64,000 nt of DNA from CAXRDE01 sp964229355 (GTDB lineage Bacteria; Cyanobacteriota; Sericytochromatia; UBA7694). A program made the position numbers and the translations under genes. The stretch covers positions 1 to 64,000 of the forward strand of contig CAXRDE010000023.1 in the NCBI GenBank assembly GCA_964229355.1. Reading direction: 5' to 3'. How positions within the stretch are numbered: position 1 is the first letter of the stretch; each line of letters opens with the position of its first letter. The notes under the pieces were generated by a model. That model was given only the letters and a program-made list of their open reading frames with translations, was not told the DNA's origin and did no database searches. This document shows, piece after piece, positions 1-9,167 of the stretch.

Positions 1-26
1 TATGTTTTGCGGTACCATAGTTCTCC

Positions 27-68
27 AGAGAGCCCTGTCAGATTCGTGTTTGTGGGGGCTCTCTTTTT
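27..68 (+). terminator. Rho-independent terminator
   Basis: A 9-bp perfect stem, AGAGAGCCC (27-35) with GGGCTCTCT (56-64), has a 20-nt loop and is followed by TTTTCT. It ends a rightward transcript that enters from outside the window, whose last bases are 1-26. The loop is longer than usual. Confidence 0.7.
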
Positions 69-242
69 CTATGGCTTCTTGTCTGCCAAAAGTGTCTACT
101 TTTTTCTGACGCTTTCGTCTAACTTAGCATTGTCGCTGACAGTGGATGTGGATCTATGCTTTAGTGCTGATCTCACTGATCAGCGCCACTGGATTTTATG
201 GTGGTTGGATTGCCCATGGTTGAGTAAGCAAAAGGAGAACAT

Positions 243-785
243 ATGGAAAAGTTTTACTTAAAATGGGGCCTATTTAGCAGTGTGTTAACTCTATTTCTAT
301 GGCTGAATTTTTCGGCCCAGGCCGCCTTGTCTATAGGCTCGCGAGTGCCAGAATTTAAGATAGAAACATCGAAGGGCTATACGGTTTCTTATCAAAAGCA
401 CTTCAAAAACAAAGTCACTTTTGTGGTGCTGAGCAATTACTGCTCCGTTGAACTGGCGGGGGTTTGGGGAATTCCTTTTTATTACCAGTTTCGTCAGCAT
501 CCTGATTTTCGTTTTGCTTTTATTTTTAGTAAAACCTGCTTACCCGCCTATATTCCCCGTGCTTTTATAACGAGTTCTCTTCAGAATGCCCAAAAATCAC
601 TGCACCTACCTTATATTTTAATAGATTGGGATAATCAGGTTAGCCAGAAACTGGGGGCTCACGCCAAATACGCGCAACTTTATCTCTTAGATCAACAGGG
701 AAAAGTAATTTGGCAACACTTGCTCACAGATCCTTTTAGTCCACCAGAGCCCGCACAAAAAATAATTTCGAAGTTATTAAAATAA
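243..785 (+). CDS. Exported thioredoxin-fold protein, CXXC motif absent
   Basis: A 180-aa protein with an N-terminal signal peptide (about residues 1-28, ending SAQA-A). The body reads like a thioredoxin/AhpC-TSA fold: 'SRVPEFKIETSKG' entry strand, 'KVTFVVLSNYCS' central strand, and a late 'QLYLLDQQGKVIWQH' hairpin. The usual redox CXXC is not present; only C67 (SNYC) and C99 (SKTC) remain, so a thiol reductase role is doubtful. The start is fixed by AAAGGAG 6-7 nt before the ATG. It stands alone between a terminator and a small membrane protein gene. Fold assignment is from pattern recognition only; the function is unknown. Confidence 0.65.
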   Translation: MEKFYLKWGLFSSVLTLFLWLNFSAQAALSIGSRVPEFKIETSKGYTVSYQKHFKNKVTFVVLSNYCSVELAGVWGIPFYYQFRQHPDFRFAFIFSKTCLPAYIPRAFITSSLQNAQKSLHLPYILIDWDNQVSQKLGAHAKYAQLYLLDQQGKVIWQHLLTDPFSPPEPAQKIISKLLK

Positions 786-940
786 AAATGCCAGCAACAA
801 TCTGTTATTGTTCTTAAAGGAGTAGGTCTAGATTTCGTCCCCTCAATAAATCTCACAAACTATGATTTCACTACTTTGCAGGGGGTCTGAAATTCCGAAA
901 CTACAGCACCCAAAGTAAGCATCATAAAAGGAGCATCCCC

Positions 941-1174
941 ATGAAAAAAATCACCAAAAAAGGCGCCGAAATGAGCTGGTTAGACATTGTGGCCTTTGGT
1001 TCTGCCAAGGGTTTTGGAGGTCTGGGTATTGGTTACCTGACGGCTCGCTTTTTAAAGCCCAAACAACAGCAACAAGCCGGAGCCGTTATTTTGGCTCTCG
1101 GCTTTGTGTGTGCACTGTTGTTGCTGAGCGATACAAACTGCAAGGGCTGCAAAAGCAAAGCCACAGAAGACTAA
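941..1174 (+). CDS. Small membrane protein, unknown
   Basis: A 77-aa protein I do not recognise. It has a basic N-terminus, a glycine-rich amphipathic stretch (about 20-35) and one clear membrane helix (about 46-63). The short tail contains CKGC (C67, C70) and acidic residues. A good ribosome site (AAAAGGAG) lies 7 nt before the ATG; an internal Met at codon 11 has no such site. It converges on the leftward gene ending at 1181, with 6 bp between them. The preceding 155 bp (786-940) hold no recognisable gene. Confidence 0.6.
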   Translation: MKKITKKGAEMSWLDIVAFGSAKGFGGLGIGYLTARFLKPKQQQQAGAVILALGFVCALLLLSDTNCKGCKSKATED

Positions 1175-1180
1175 GCGTCT

Positions 1181-2332
1181 TTAACTTCGCGGTCTAAACA
1201 CCTGCACATTGGTATACCCACGCAGGTGGGTCAGCTGCTGGTTAATGTGGTCTGAAGCTTCTAAACCGTTGCCCAAAGACACCGAAATATGGCCGTGGGG
1301 GCTGAGCGGACTCTGTCCCCACACCACAATCCAACCCGGAGGCAGTTGTGGCAAGCGCTCGGGTGATACGTTCACCTGCTCAAAGCGGGGATCGCTTTGT
1401 AAATACTCCGCGGCCATATAGGCGGAGTGCCCCCGTAAAAAGTCGCCGTAGACATGGGTTACGGCTTCATACACCGCCTGATAACACAGGCCCACACTTT
1501 GGTACTTTTCGGCCGCATGGCGGGCGGCCTGTTGCAGATTCAGATTACCCACCTCACTCAGATCCGCCGCGGGCAAACCCAGTCCATCCAGATTCCACTG
1601 CAGATCGTTATCATACAGGGCTCGTTCTCGGGCTTCAGCCGCCAAAAGCGCTTCGACTTCTGCTTCCCGCACCTGCGTGGTTCGGCCCCATTGCCCTGTG
1701 GGGGTCAAAGACAAATCCGTTTGTAAGGTTTTGACGGCCTGCTCGGTGTATTCACCAAACACACCGGTGACGCCCACATCATAGCCTTCGGCTTGCAAAT
1801 GTTTTTGCAGGCTGACAATGGCTTCACCCCGCTGCCCTTTTTGTAAGACACCCAAACCTTCTGAAATCGCGGTATCCGAAGGCGGCATGGCCTTTTCTTC
1901 GCGCTTTAAAGTTTCAGCGGTATAGAGTCCCAGCCAGCCCGTTTCTGACAAACCGTGTTCGGCCTGAAAAGCTTTCACCAGCGCCTGGGTCTGGGCATCA
2001 TAGGTGCCGGTTTTTTCGATTTGATACCCCAGTTTATCTAAACGGTATTGTAAATACTCCACCACGGGGCCGCGCTGCCCCAGGGTAAACACAAAGGGGA
2101 ACGGGCACTCCTTTGCCTCTAAGGTGGGGGCTTCAGCTTCTAAAACCAGTGATCCATCCTGGCGGGTAATGAGATCGGTGCGTTGCTCCAGCTGAGAAAT
2201 CGCCAGAGGCTTTAAGTGGGGCAGTACCGCCTCAGGCACGCCTGAGAGGGGTTCCGCGTGGGCCCCCAAACTCAGCGAGAGTGAGGCCAGTACGGCTAAA
2301 GTGGGTGGTATCCAAAAACGATAACTTGCCAT
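1181..2332 (-). CDS. Exported peptidoglycan-binding protein with CHAP-like C-terminal domain
   Basis: A 383-aa protein. Signal peptide about 1-26 (ending GAHA-E). Two PG_binding_1-type modules follow: about 82-140 (LGQRGPVVEYLQYRLDKLGY) and about 163-220 (KGQRGEAIVSLQKHL). The C-terminal domain (about 265-383) has a lone Cys (C283 in GLCYQAV) and a late His motif (PHGHISVSLG, H346/H348), as in CHAP/NlpC-type cysteine amidases or endopeptidases. This suggests a cell-wall hydrolase acting in the periplasm. The start was chosen because AGGAGG lies 9 nt upstream, inside the end of the RND gene; only 4 bp separate the two genes, so they are cotranscribed. A longer open frame to 2425 would lack the signal peptide position. 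Confidence 0.75.
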   Translation of the reverse strand: MASYRFWIPPTLAVLASLSLSLGAHAEPLSGVPEAVLPHLKPLAISQLEQRTDLITRQDGSLVLEAEAPTLEAKECPFPFVFTLGQRGPVVEYLQYRLDKLGYQIEKTGTYDAQTQALVKAFQAEHGLSETGWLGLYTAETLKREEKAMPPSDTAISEGLGVLQKGQRGEAIVSLQKHLQAEGYDVGVTGVFGEYTEQAVKTLQTDLSLTPTGQWGRTTQVREAEVEALLAAEARERALYDNDLQWNLDGLGLPAADLSEVGNLNLQQAARHAAEKYQSVGLCYQAVYEAVTHVYGDFLRGHSAYMAAEYLQSDPRFEQVNVSPERLPQLPPGWIVVWGQSPLSPHGHISVSLGNGLEASDHINQQLTHLRGYTNVQVFRPRS

Positions 2333-2336
2333 CGTT

Positions 2337-5300
2337 TTATACCTCCTGATCCAACAAGACAATATTTGCATCTTCGGGGGGCTGCCAACCGATTTTCGCG
2401 GCACACCAGCGCACTCCATCATCAACTAAAGTATAAATAACAGGTACCACCAACAGCGTCAATAAGGTAGAGGTGATCAATCCACCAATGACCGCCACCG
2501 CCATCGGCGATCGGCTCTCAGAACCCACCGTTAACTCCAGCGCCACGGGCACCATCCCCGCAATCATGGCCACAGTGGTCATCAAAATGGGGCGCAAACG
2601 CACGGGGCCAGCAATCAACAGTGACTCATTCCGGCTCATGCCCTTTTTCTGAAGGTTGAGGGTATAGTCAATCAAAAGAATCGAGTTCTTCACCACCAGC
2701 CCCATCAGCATAATAATCCCGATCAGCGACATAATGCTCATTTCTTTGTTGGCAATAAAGAGACCCAAAAAGGCTCCCGCAAAAGCCAGGGGCAAAGACA
2801 TCATAATGGTAAAGGGGTGAAAGAAGCTTTCAAACTGCGACGCCAGAATCATGTAGATAAAGAGCACCGCCAGCGCCATCGCTTGCAGCATACTGCCAAA
2901 GGCCTCTTTCATGCGTTCCGCGTCTCCGCCAAAATTGTAGGTCATGCCTTCAGGCAGATTCATGGACTTTAATTCGGCTTCCACGGGCGTAATCACATCA
3001 CTCAATGACGCACCGGGCAGAATGTTCGCAATGACCTTGATCTCCCGTTCGCGATCAATCCGCGCGATATTTGTGGGGCTGGTGGCATAACTGATCTTTG
3101 CCAGAGAGCCCAGGGGCACCTCTTGACCGCTTTGGGTCATCACCGGCAGCGATTGCAGTTGGGTCAGGTCATAACGGTTTTGGTCGTCTAAACGCACCCG
3201 CACGTCCACATTGTTTTTATCGAGACGCATCTGGGTAGCTAAGTCACCCAACGAGGCCGCCCGCAAGGCACTGGCCAGCGCGGCAGGCGTCACGCCAAAG
3301 GATAGCGCCCGTCGCTGATCCACCTGCACCTGAATCTCTTGCTGGGGCGTACCGGTGGACAGTTTGCTGTCGGTGACAATGGGCATGGCATGTACCTTAT
3401 TAAGCACCTGATCCGCCACTTTTTGCAATTCCACCAGATCATCGCCGCGCAGCGATAAACTCATATCACCGGTTTCTCCGCCCCCCCCAATGGCCTGGGT
3501 CGGCTGATAAGAAATTAGCGCACCGGGAATTTTTTGGGTTTGCAATTGCAAACGGCGTTGGACGTCATTTGCCGACACATCACGGCCTTCTGCTTTGGAC
3601 TTCAGGGTCACGCTAATGCGCCCGGAGTCAGGCCCGCCATTGCTACTGCCTGCGGTCAACAAGAGGTCTTTGATCATGTCATCGCCTTTGACGGTGTCTG
3701 AAATCTGGTTCAACATGGCCAGGGTTTCAGAGAGGCGGCTGCCCGAAGGCATTTCCACGGCGATGGTAAACTCATCGCGGTCATTTTCAGGGGTAAAGCC
3801 ACTGGGTAAGAGGCCCGCAATGGGGATGGCCACCAGGAACACCACAATGGCAATCAATACGGTCCAAATGCGACGCTTGAGGGCCCAGCGCAGCATGCCC
3901 TGGTAAATGCCGCCAATGCCCTGGACTGCAGCCTCGTGTTCATCCACATGGGTGGCTTCCATGGGCTTTAAGAAATAGGCGGCCAACATGGGGGTCAAGG
4001 TCCGGGCAATCAAGAGGGACACCAAAACGGCCACCGATACGGTCAAACCAAATTGTTTAAAGAAGCTCCCAATCATGCCGTCCATAAAGCCCACAGGCGC
4101 AAATACCGCCACAATCGACAGGGTGGTGGCCATCACCGCCAGCCCAATCTCGTTGGTGGCATTAATGGCGGCCCGAAAGGGTTTTTCGCCCATTTCAATG
4201 TGGCGAAAAATATTTTCCAAATCCACCACCGCATCATCCACCAGAATCCCCACCACCAGAGCCAGGGCCATCAAACTCATCATGTTAAGAGAAAAGCCCA
4301 TCATGGCCATAAAGGTGTAGGTGGCAATAATCGAGGTGGGAATCGCCACCGCCGCAATCAAGGTACCGCGGAAGGTGCGCAAGAAGAAATAAATCACCAC
4401 AATGGCCAGTAAAGACCCAATGATCAATTCCTCCATCGAGGCCTCTTTGGACTCTTCCACAAACTGGGCTGTATCGTACGAGAGATCCAAATTCACGCCC
4501 GGAGGCAGAAGGGTCTCACGAATGACTTCGGCCTGATGGCTTACCAGGTGGGCCATTTCCACAGTATTGGCCCCGGATTGTTTACCAATGGACAGCACCA
4601 CCGCAGGCTGGCCGTTCCAAAAACTTTGGCTGGACAATTCCTTGAGACCGTCCACCACTTCTGCCACATCTTTTAAGAGCAGCACCTGCCCCCCTTGAAT
4701 GGCAATGGGGGTGTGGGCAATTTGTTCAGCAGTTTTATAGGCGTTTACCGTACGCAAGGTCATCACCGAGCGGCCGGTTTCGAGCTGACCACTGGGAAAA
4801 TCGAGGTTTTCTTGTTGCAGACGATTGCTAATGGCTGCTGCACTTAAACGGTATTGCTTCAGGCGGGCCGCATCGAGCAAAATTTGCACTTCTCGCTCCT
4901 GGCCCCCTAAAATATTGACCTCAGCCACCCCGTCAATTTTTTGAAACTGGGGCTTGATTTCATCCCGCGCGAGATCCGTGAGTTCGAGCAACGAGGTTTT
5001 GCCGCTGAGGGCGTAATATTGTACCGGTGCAGCCGCGGGATCTAAGCGGGCAATAATCGGATCATCGGCATCCACAGGCAAACTTTGACGAATCAGGTCC
5101 ACCTTTTCACGCACTTCATTGGCAGCGTCCTGAATGTCTTTGTCCATATCGAATTGCAGCACCACCGACGAGCGACCGGTACTTGAGGTGGAGCTCACCT
5201 CATCAATGCCATTGATGCCGCTGATGGCATCTTCTAAAGGCTTAGTCACCAGGGTTTCGATTTCAGAAGCCGAAGCTCCGGGATAGGTGGTGGAAATGGA

Positions 5301-5474
5301 AACCACTGGAAAACTCACGTCAGGGTAGAGTTCTACCGGCAATTTGCTGTAAGACAACAAACCTGTGACCAAAAGTGCCAGCACCACCATCACCGTGGTG
5401 ACGGGGTGACGAATGGCCACCTCTGAAATATTAAAGCCCCCTGAGGACTCAGGGGTGGACCCATGATTACTCAT
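2337..5474 (-). CDS. RND-family multidrug efflux pump (AcrB/MexB-like)
   Basis: A 1045-aa inner-membrane proton-driven exporter. Length and layout are typical: an N-terminal helix after 'AIRHPVTTVMVVLALL', a porter domain (SFPVVSISTTYPGAS, GINGIDEVSS), the TM4 proton-relay motif 'GILVDDAVVDLEN' with paired Asp, a second helix set, a second porter domain and a C-terminal helix bundle. The start is placed at the ATG preceded by AGGAGG, whose ATGAGTAA overlaps the stop of the upstream adaptor gene by 8 nt, implying translational coupling. It works with the adaptor (5467-6810) and the TolC-like protein (10241-11653). The substrate cannot be read from sequence. Confidence 0.95.
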   Translation of the reverse strand: MSNHGSTPESSGGFNISEVAIRHPVTTVMVVLALLVTGLLSYSKLPVELYPDVSFPVVSISTTYPGASASEIETLVTKPLEDAISGINGIDEVSSTSSTGRSSVVLQFDMDKDIQDAANEVREKVDLIRQSLPVDADDPIIARLDPAAAPVQYYALSGKTSLLELTDLARDEIKPQFQKIDGVAEVNILGGQEREVQILLDAARLKQYRLSAAAISNRLQQENLDFPSGQLETGRSVMTLRTVNAYKTAEQIAHTPIAIQGGQVLLLKDVAEVVDGLKELSSQSFWNGQPAVVLSIGKQSGANTVEMAHLVSHQAEVIRETLLPPGVNLDLSYDTAQFVEESKEASMEELIIGSLLAIVVIYFFLRTFRGTLIAAVAIPTSIIATYTFMAMMGFSLNMMSLMALALVVGILVDDAVVDLENIFRHIEMGEKPFRAAINATNEIGLAVMATTLSIVAVFAPVGFMDGMIGSFFKQFGLTVSVAVLVSLLIARTLTPMLAAYFLKPMEATHVDEHEAAVQGIGGIYQGMLRWALKRRIWTVLIAIVVFLVAIPIAGLLPSGFTPENDRDEFTIAVEMPSGSRLSETLAMLNQISDTVKGDDMIKDLLLTAGSSNGGPDSGRISVTLKSKAEGRDVSANDVQRRLQLQTQKIPGALISYQPTQAIGGGGETGDMSLSLRGDDLVELQKVADQVLNKVHAMPIVTDSKLSTGTPQQEIQVQVDQRRALSFGVTPAALASALRAASLGDLATQMRLDKNNVDVRVRLDDQNRYDLTQLQSLPVMTQSGQEVPLGSLAKISYATSPTNIARIDREREIKVIANILPGASLSDVITPVEAELKSMNLPEGMTYNFGGDAERMKEAFGSMLQAMALAVLFIYMILASQFESFFHPFTIMMSLPLAFAGAFLGLFIANKEMSIMSLIGIIMLMGLVVKNSILLIDYTLNLQKKGMSRNESLLIAGPVRLRPILMTTVAMIAGMVPVALELTVGSESRSPMAVAVIGGLITSTLLTLLVVPVIYTLVDDGVRWCAAKIGWQPPEDANIVLLDQEV

Positions 5475-6810
5475 GCTGTGCCTCCTGTTTCGCTTGTTCA
5501 TTGTGGGGCTGTTCCGTTTGGTTCAGAACCTTATCGCCAGGGCGTACATATTGCATGCCTTTCACGATCACCTGATCCTGAGCCTGAATGCCAGAGACAA
5601 TTTCAATGCTTTCGGCAGTGCGCAGGCCCAGGGTTACAGGGCGGGCCTGCACCACACCGGCTTCTTCCACATACACTTTGGGTGGTTCCTCCCCCTGGAT
5701 CACCGCTTCTAGCGGCACCGTAAAGGTGTTCTGATGGCGGGCAAGAATTAGGTCGCAATCCACCAACATACCGGACTGTAAGGGGGTTTTAGCCAGCGGA
5801 CGCACCGTCAATTTCACCAGGCGGGTCTGGGGATCCACCACCGGTGAAATCCTGGCGACTTCTGCGGCAAAGATCTTATTGCCGTAAGCCGAAGCGCGAA
5901 TTTCCACAGCCTGTTTGACCTTCACCCGTGGCAAGTCCCGCTCTGGCAAATACACTTCAATTTCTACAGGGCCTTGCTTTTCAAGGGTCAGCACCGGTGA
6001 AGAAGTGGTCACAAAATTACCCACGTCTAACTGTTTTTGGGTGACCACCCCGTTGATGGGGGCAATCAGGGCGTAATTTTGCAATTGCGTCTGATAAATC
6101 TTCACGCTGGCCAGCGCCTGCTGATACTGCGCGCGGGCACTGGCAATTTGCTCAGGACGAGAGCCATTTAGCAATTGCTGGTGGCTGGCCTGGGCCCCCG
6201 CGATTTGGGCATCGATAGCCGCCACCTGTTGCTCCATCGCCCGTACCTGAGTGGCCAGGGTTTCAAGTTGCTGAGGGGTGCCCACCGCCTCGTTAAACAA
6301 TTGTTGCTGGCGCGACAAATCCCGACGGTTCTGTTCTAGATTGGCTTGCAATTGGGCCCGCGAGGCCTTGAGCTGATCGATCGAAGCCTGAGACTGGGCC
6401 ACCTGGGTTTGTAGCGGACCACTCAGGGTTTGATCCAGATTCGCTTTAGCCACATTCGCTGCCGCCTGGGCCTGTTCCAATTGAGCGTTCAACTCATGGT
6501 GTTCTAACATGCCCAGCAATTGTCCTTTGACCACTGCGCTACCTTCTTGCACATTCAAGGTCATCAAGCGACCGGCTCCCTTGGCCACCACCGTGACCTT
6601 TTCCTGGGCCACCACATTGCCCGACAAACTCAGGGTATCTGAAATCGAACCCTGGGTGGCCGGCAAAGCCACCACCGCCGTGGGCGGTGTCACCGCATTT
6701 TTTAGCGCCTCTGCTTTTTCGTTCTTGGCCTGCAGGCGGGTAACCACCAGGGCAGCAAACAGCAGGGTGACCACCACCGCCGACAAAATTAAAATCCGTT
6801 TCTGCGTCAT
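5467..6810 (-). CDS. RND efflux periplasmic adaptor (membrane-fusion protein)
   Basis: A 447-aa HlyD/AcrA-type adaptor linking the inner-membrane pump to TolC. A single N-terminal helix (about 5-26) anchors it. A lipoyl/barrel-sandwich half (VVAKGAGRLMTLNVQEGSAV) is followed by a long Gln/Ala-rich coiled-coil hairpin (about 110-235, 'QAQAAANVAKANL', 'LATQVRAMEQQVAAI'). The second lipoyl half (LIAPINGVVTQKQLDVG), the beta-barrel, and the membrane-proximal domain ending 'GDKVL' come next. Upstream AAAGGA serves the ATG. It lies 45 bp downstream of the repeat lipoprotein gene and overlaps the pump gene by 8 nt, so the leftward genes form one operon. Confidence 0.95.
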   Translation of the reverse strand: MTQKRILILSAVVVTLLFAALVVTRLQAKNEKAEALKNAVTPPTAVVALPATQGSISDTLSLSGNVVAQEKVTVVAKGAGRLMTLNVQEGSAVVKGQLLGMLEHHELNAQLEQAQAAANVAKANLDQTLSGPLQTQVAQSQASIDQLKASRAQLQANLEQNRRDLSRQQQLFNEAVGTPQQLETLATQVRAMEQQVAAIDAQIAGAQASHQQLLNGSRPEQIASARAQYQQALASVKIYQTQLQNYALIAPINGVVTQKQLDVGNFVTTSSPVLTLEKQGPVEIEVYLPERDLPRVKVKQAVEIRASAYGNKIFAAEVARISPVVDPQTRLVKLTVRPLAKTPLQSGMLVDCDLILARHQNTFTVPLEAVIQGEEPPKVYVEEAGVVQARPVTLGLRTAESIEIVSGIQAQDQVIVKGMQYVRPGDKVLNQTEQPHNEQAKQEAQHE

Positions 6811-6855
6811 GACTTTTGATCCTTTCTACTTTTGGGTACGTCTATTGCGCCCCCA

Positions 6856-9033
6856 TTAATGTGGGGTTGCGGTCACCCCAAAGCTGGGTTGAGCGCCAGT
6901 ACTTGAACTGACAAACACCAACGGTTTGGGTGAAATAAAGCTCAGCACCTGAGACGTACCGGTCAAGGTGGCGTCTAATTTAATGTAATAACTGCCCACC
7001 AGCCCGGGCTCACGCCAGACAATTTCGGGTTGAATGCTCCCGCCAATGGCAGTAAACGGCCCGGCAGTACTGGGACCATAAGACCAGGCGTAATTAATGC
7101 TTTGGTTGAGAGGGGCAAAAGAGCTGCTTAAGGTCACTGCGCCTTTGGTGCCAATAAAGGCGGGGTCAGGGCTGGTTTTAAAGAAGGGGGTACGCTCTTC
7201 CACAAAGACCTTGGGCGTGGGCGACACAAAGCTCACGGTCGATTGAGACTGCGGATTGTGCACATCGACTTTGACAAAGAAATTCCCGGTACTGGTGGGA
7301 ATCCAGCGCAAACTTTTTTGAGAGTAGCGGTTATCGAGGGCGTTCACCGGAGTCCAGGGGCCGTTGGCCGTGGTGCCATAAGACCAAAAATACTGATTGC
7401 CCGCTTCCTCTGGTAAGTCCGCACGCAATTGCACGCTGCTGCCCAAATTCAAACTGGCCGAAGCGGGCTCGGTGAGAATAATATTGTCTCGCTCTGACAC
7501 AAAAACCTGGGCGGTGGCTGACGTAAAGGCCACCGTGCGCCCTTCTGCATTGGTACCTTCGGCCCGCACATAAAAAGAGCCTGCCTGAGCAGGCGTCCAT
7601 TGCAATGACGAACCCGTTCCAGGAATCACCACAAAGGGGCCCTGAGCCGCAGCAGCATAGGACCATTTCACATTGTCTAAAGGCACCTGCAATTGTAAGT
7701 TGACGCCAGCTCCCCGGGCCACCTGACCATTGGCCGGGGTACGGGTAAAGAAAGCATTGTTGTCGGTGACCGTGAGCAAGGCTTTGGAGCTGGTATAGGT
7801 GCGTTCTTCACCGGTGGCGGTCTGGCGGGTTTTTAAACGCACATAAAACTGCCCTGTTTGCTCGGGGTACCAATCTGCTTCTGCGCCGCTGCTTTCAATC
7901 AACGCAAAAGGGCCCTGTGGGCTCAGGGCATAAAACCAGGTGTAGTCTAAAGCGCTGGCCTGATTCTCTGCTGCCGTTTGTAAAGCAGAACGTAAATGCA
8001 CCGCTTCACCCCGGGTAATTTCTGAGGCGCTCAATTGCACAAATTGGTTACTATTGGCCACTTTAACCCGCGCTTTGCTGTCCACATAGCTGGCCACCAG
8101 CTCACTGCCCTGACGCAATTCGGTGCGCAAATAAAAGCTGCCCACGTTAGGCGGTTCCCAGGCAATCTGTTGGCCCTCCTCTTCAATGGGAACAAAAGGC
8201 CCCTGGGGACTTTGGGCATAGGCCCAGCGGTAATTTAAACCCGTACTTTGCTGGACGCCAAAGGCTTCGGGATGGGCCATCACCTGTACCACATCTCCCA
8301 GCAGCACGTCACCGCTGGCGGGCTGTACGCTCAGGGCCGCATCGCTTTCGTTGACGGTCACCAGCGCCTTGGGGGTAATGTACGTGGAAGACAGGGTTGA
8401 GCCTTTGGCCTGCATGTCTAAACGCACGTAATAGTTTCCGGCCTGAGGCACTTCCCACTGGGCCTGTAAACCACTGGCGGCAATGGGGGTCCAGGGTCCC
8501 GTAGCGGCAGGTGCCCAGAACCAGGTGAAGTGGTAATCCTCGGCCTTTTCGGGGTTTTGCAAAGGGGCCGTCAGGGTCAACTGGGTGCCTTTGAGGACCT
8601 GGGTGGCCGGTGATACCTGTATGCCGCCCGCATCCAGCGCCAGTAAGGAACCGGTTTTAAGGGTCATAAAAAAGCTGCGCTGGCCATCGGCAATTAGAAT
8701 CACCTGAATATTGCCATTGCTGTCGGCCTTGACGCCCTGACCCAGGGCAAAGGTAATACTCTGATCCGCATTGCGACTGGCCGTTACCACACTATTGCTA
8801 TTATCTAAGGCCACGGTCACTTCTTGTGCCTGTTGTAAAGCTTCGGGCAATTGCGCTTGTGGAATACTCACGCTGCGCCCGGATGCACTGCTCTCAATGG
8901 TGGCCTGGAGCACCAAAGGGGCCGAGCTTTGACTCGCGGTTGCACCAAAAGAAGTATTGCAAGCACTGAGGCTTACGGCCACCCAACAGGTCAGGGCCAG
9001 ATGCAACGCGGGTACATTTTTGTTGATTCTCAT
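6856..9033 (-). CDS. Large repeat lipoprotein with about six Ig-like modules
   Basis: A 725-aa lipoprotein: signal peptide with lipobox LSAC, C25 being the acylated residue. After a unique N-terminal domain (about 26-135), about six tandem modules of 90-100 aa run to the C-terminus. Each has the signature 'Y-x-W-x-Y/W-A/G-x(4-5)-GP-F/W-x-x-I', then 'W-x-P-x-x-x-G-x-F/Y-Y-V-R/K', then 'S-x-K/P-x-x-V-x-V'. Examples: YRWAYAQSPQGPF, YTWFYALSPQGPF, YAWSYGPSTAGPF. These look like beta-sandwich domains used for binding or spacing. The start at 9033 is preferred over 9072 because it begins the signal peptide. It is first in the leftward efflux operon, so it may be an accessory surface component; its role is unknown. 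Confidence 0.8.
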   Translation of the reverse strand: MRINKNVPALHLALTCWVAVSLSACNTSFGATASQSSAPLVLQATIESSASGRSVSIPQAQLPEALQQAQEVTVALDNSNSVVTASRNADQSITFALGQGVKADSNGNIQVILIADGQRSFFMTLKTGSLLALDAGGIQVSPATQVLKGTQLTLTAPLQNPEKAEDYHFTWFWAPAATGPWTPIAASGLQAQWEVPQAGNYYVRLDMQAKGSTLSSTYITPKALVTVNESDAALSVQPASGDVLLGDVVQVMAHPEAFGVQQSTGLNYRWAYAQSPQGPFVPIEEEGQQIAWEPPNVGSFYLRTELRQGSELVASYVDSKARVKVANSNQFVQLSASEITRGEAVHLRSALQTAAENQASALDYTWFYALSPQGPFALIESSGAEADWYPEQTGQFYVRLKTRQTATGEERTYTSSKALLTVTDNNAFFTRTPANGQVARGAGVNLQLQVPLDNVKWSYAAAAQGPFVVIPGTGSSLQWTPAQAGSFYVRAEGTNAEGRTVAFTSATAQVFVSERDNIILTEPASASLNLGSSVQLRADLPEEAGNQYFWSYGTTANGPWTPVNALDNRYSQKSLRWIPTSTGNFFVKVDVHNPQSQSTVSFVSPTPKVFVEERTPFFKTSPDPAFIGTKGAVTLSSSFAPLNQSINYAWSYGPSTAGPFTAIGGSIQPEIVWREPGLVGSYYIKLDATLTGTSQVLSFISPKPLVFVSSSTGAQPSFGVTATPH

Positions 9034-9072
9034 AAATATTACCCTTATCAAATATTTCGTATTAACAAACAA

Positions 9073-9141
9073 TTTATATCACACTCATTATTTTTATGCA
9101 AATAGTTTGTCTAAAATAATAGTTATGTGATATAAACTATT
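9073..9141. promoter_or_regulatory. Divergent promoter region with paired inverted repeats (likely MarR operator)
   Basis: This AT-rich spacer lies between the leftward lipoprotein-efflux operon and the rightward outer-membrane/TolC/MarR operon. An 11-bp motif TTTATATCACA (9073-9083) recurs inverted as TGTGATATAAA (9126-9136). A second pair, AATAGTT (9118-9124) and AACTATT (9135-9141), makes a dyad around the right-hand copy, and AATAGTTT also occurs at 9101-9108. Two operator copies in opposite orientation facing two promoters fit control by the MarR regulator encoded at 11722. The repeats are seen directly; the binding is inferred. Confidence 0.55.
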
Positions 9142-9167
9142 TAGATTAAATAAAGGAAACCAACATC

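Noticed and set aside
7..261. 84-aa rightward open frame at the window start
   Set aside because: It runs through a rho-independent terminator (27-68), has no ribosome site and overlaps the well-supported start at 243.
1348..1734. 128-aa rightward frame
   Set aside because: Antisense to the PG-binding protein gene; Arg/Pro-rich shadow translation with no coding features.
3988..4412. Two rightward frames of 110 and 119 aa
   Set aside because: They lie opposite the RND pump gene, which has full family motifs.
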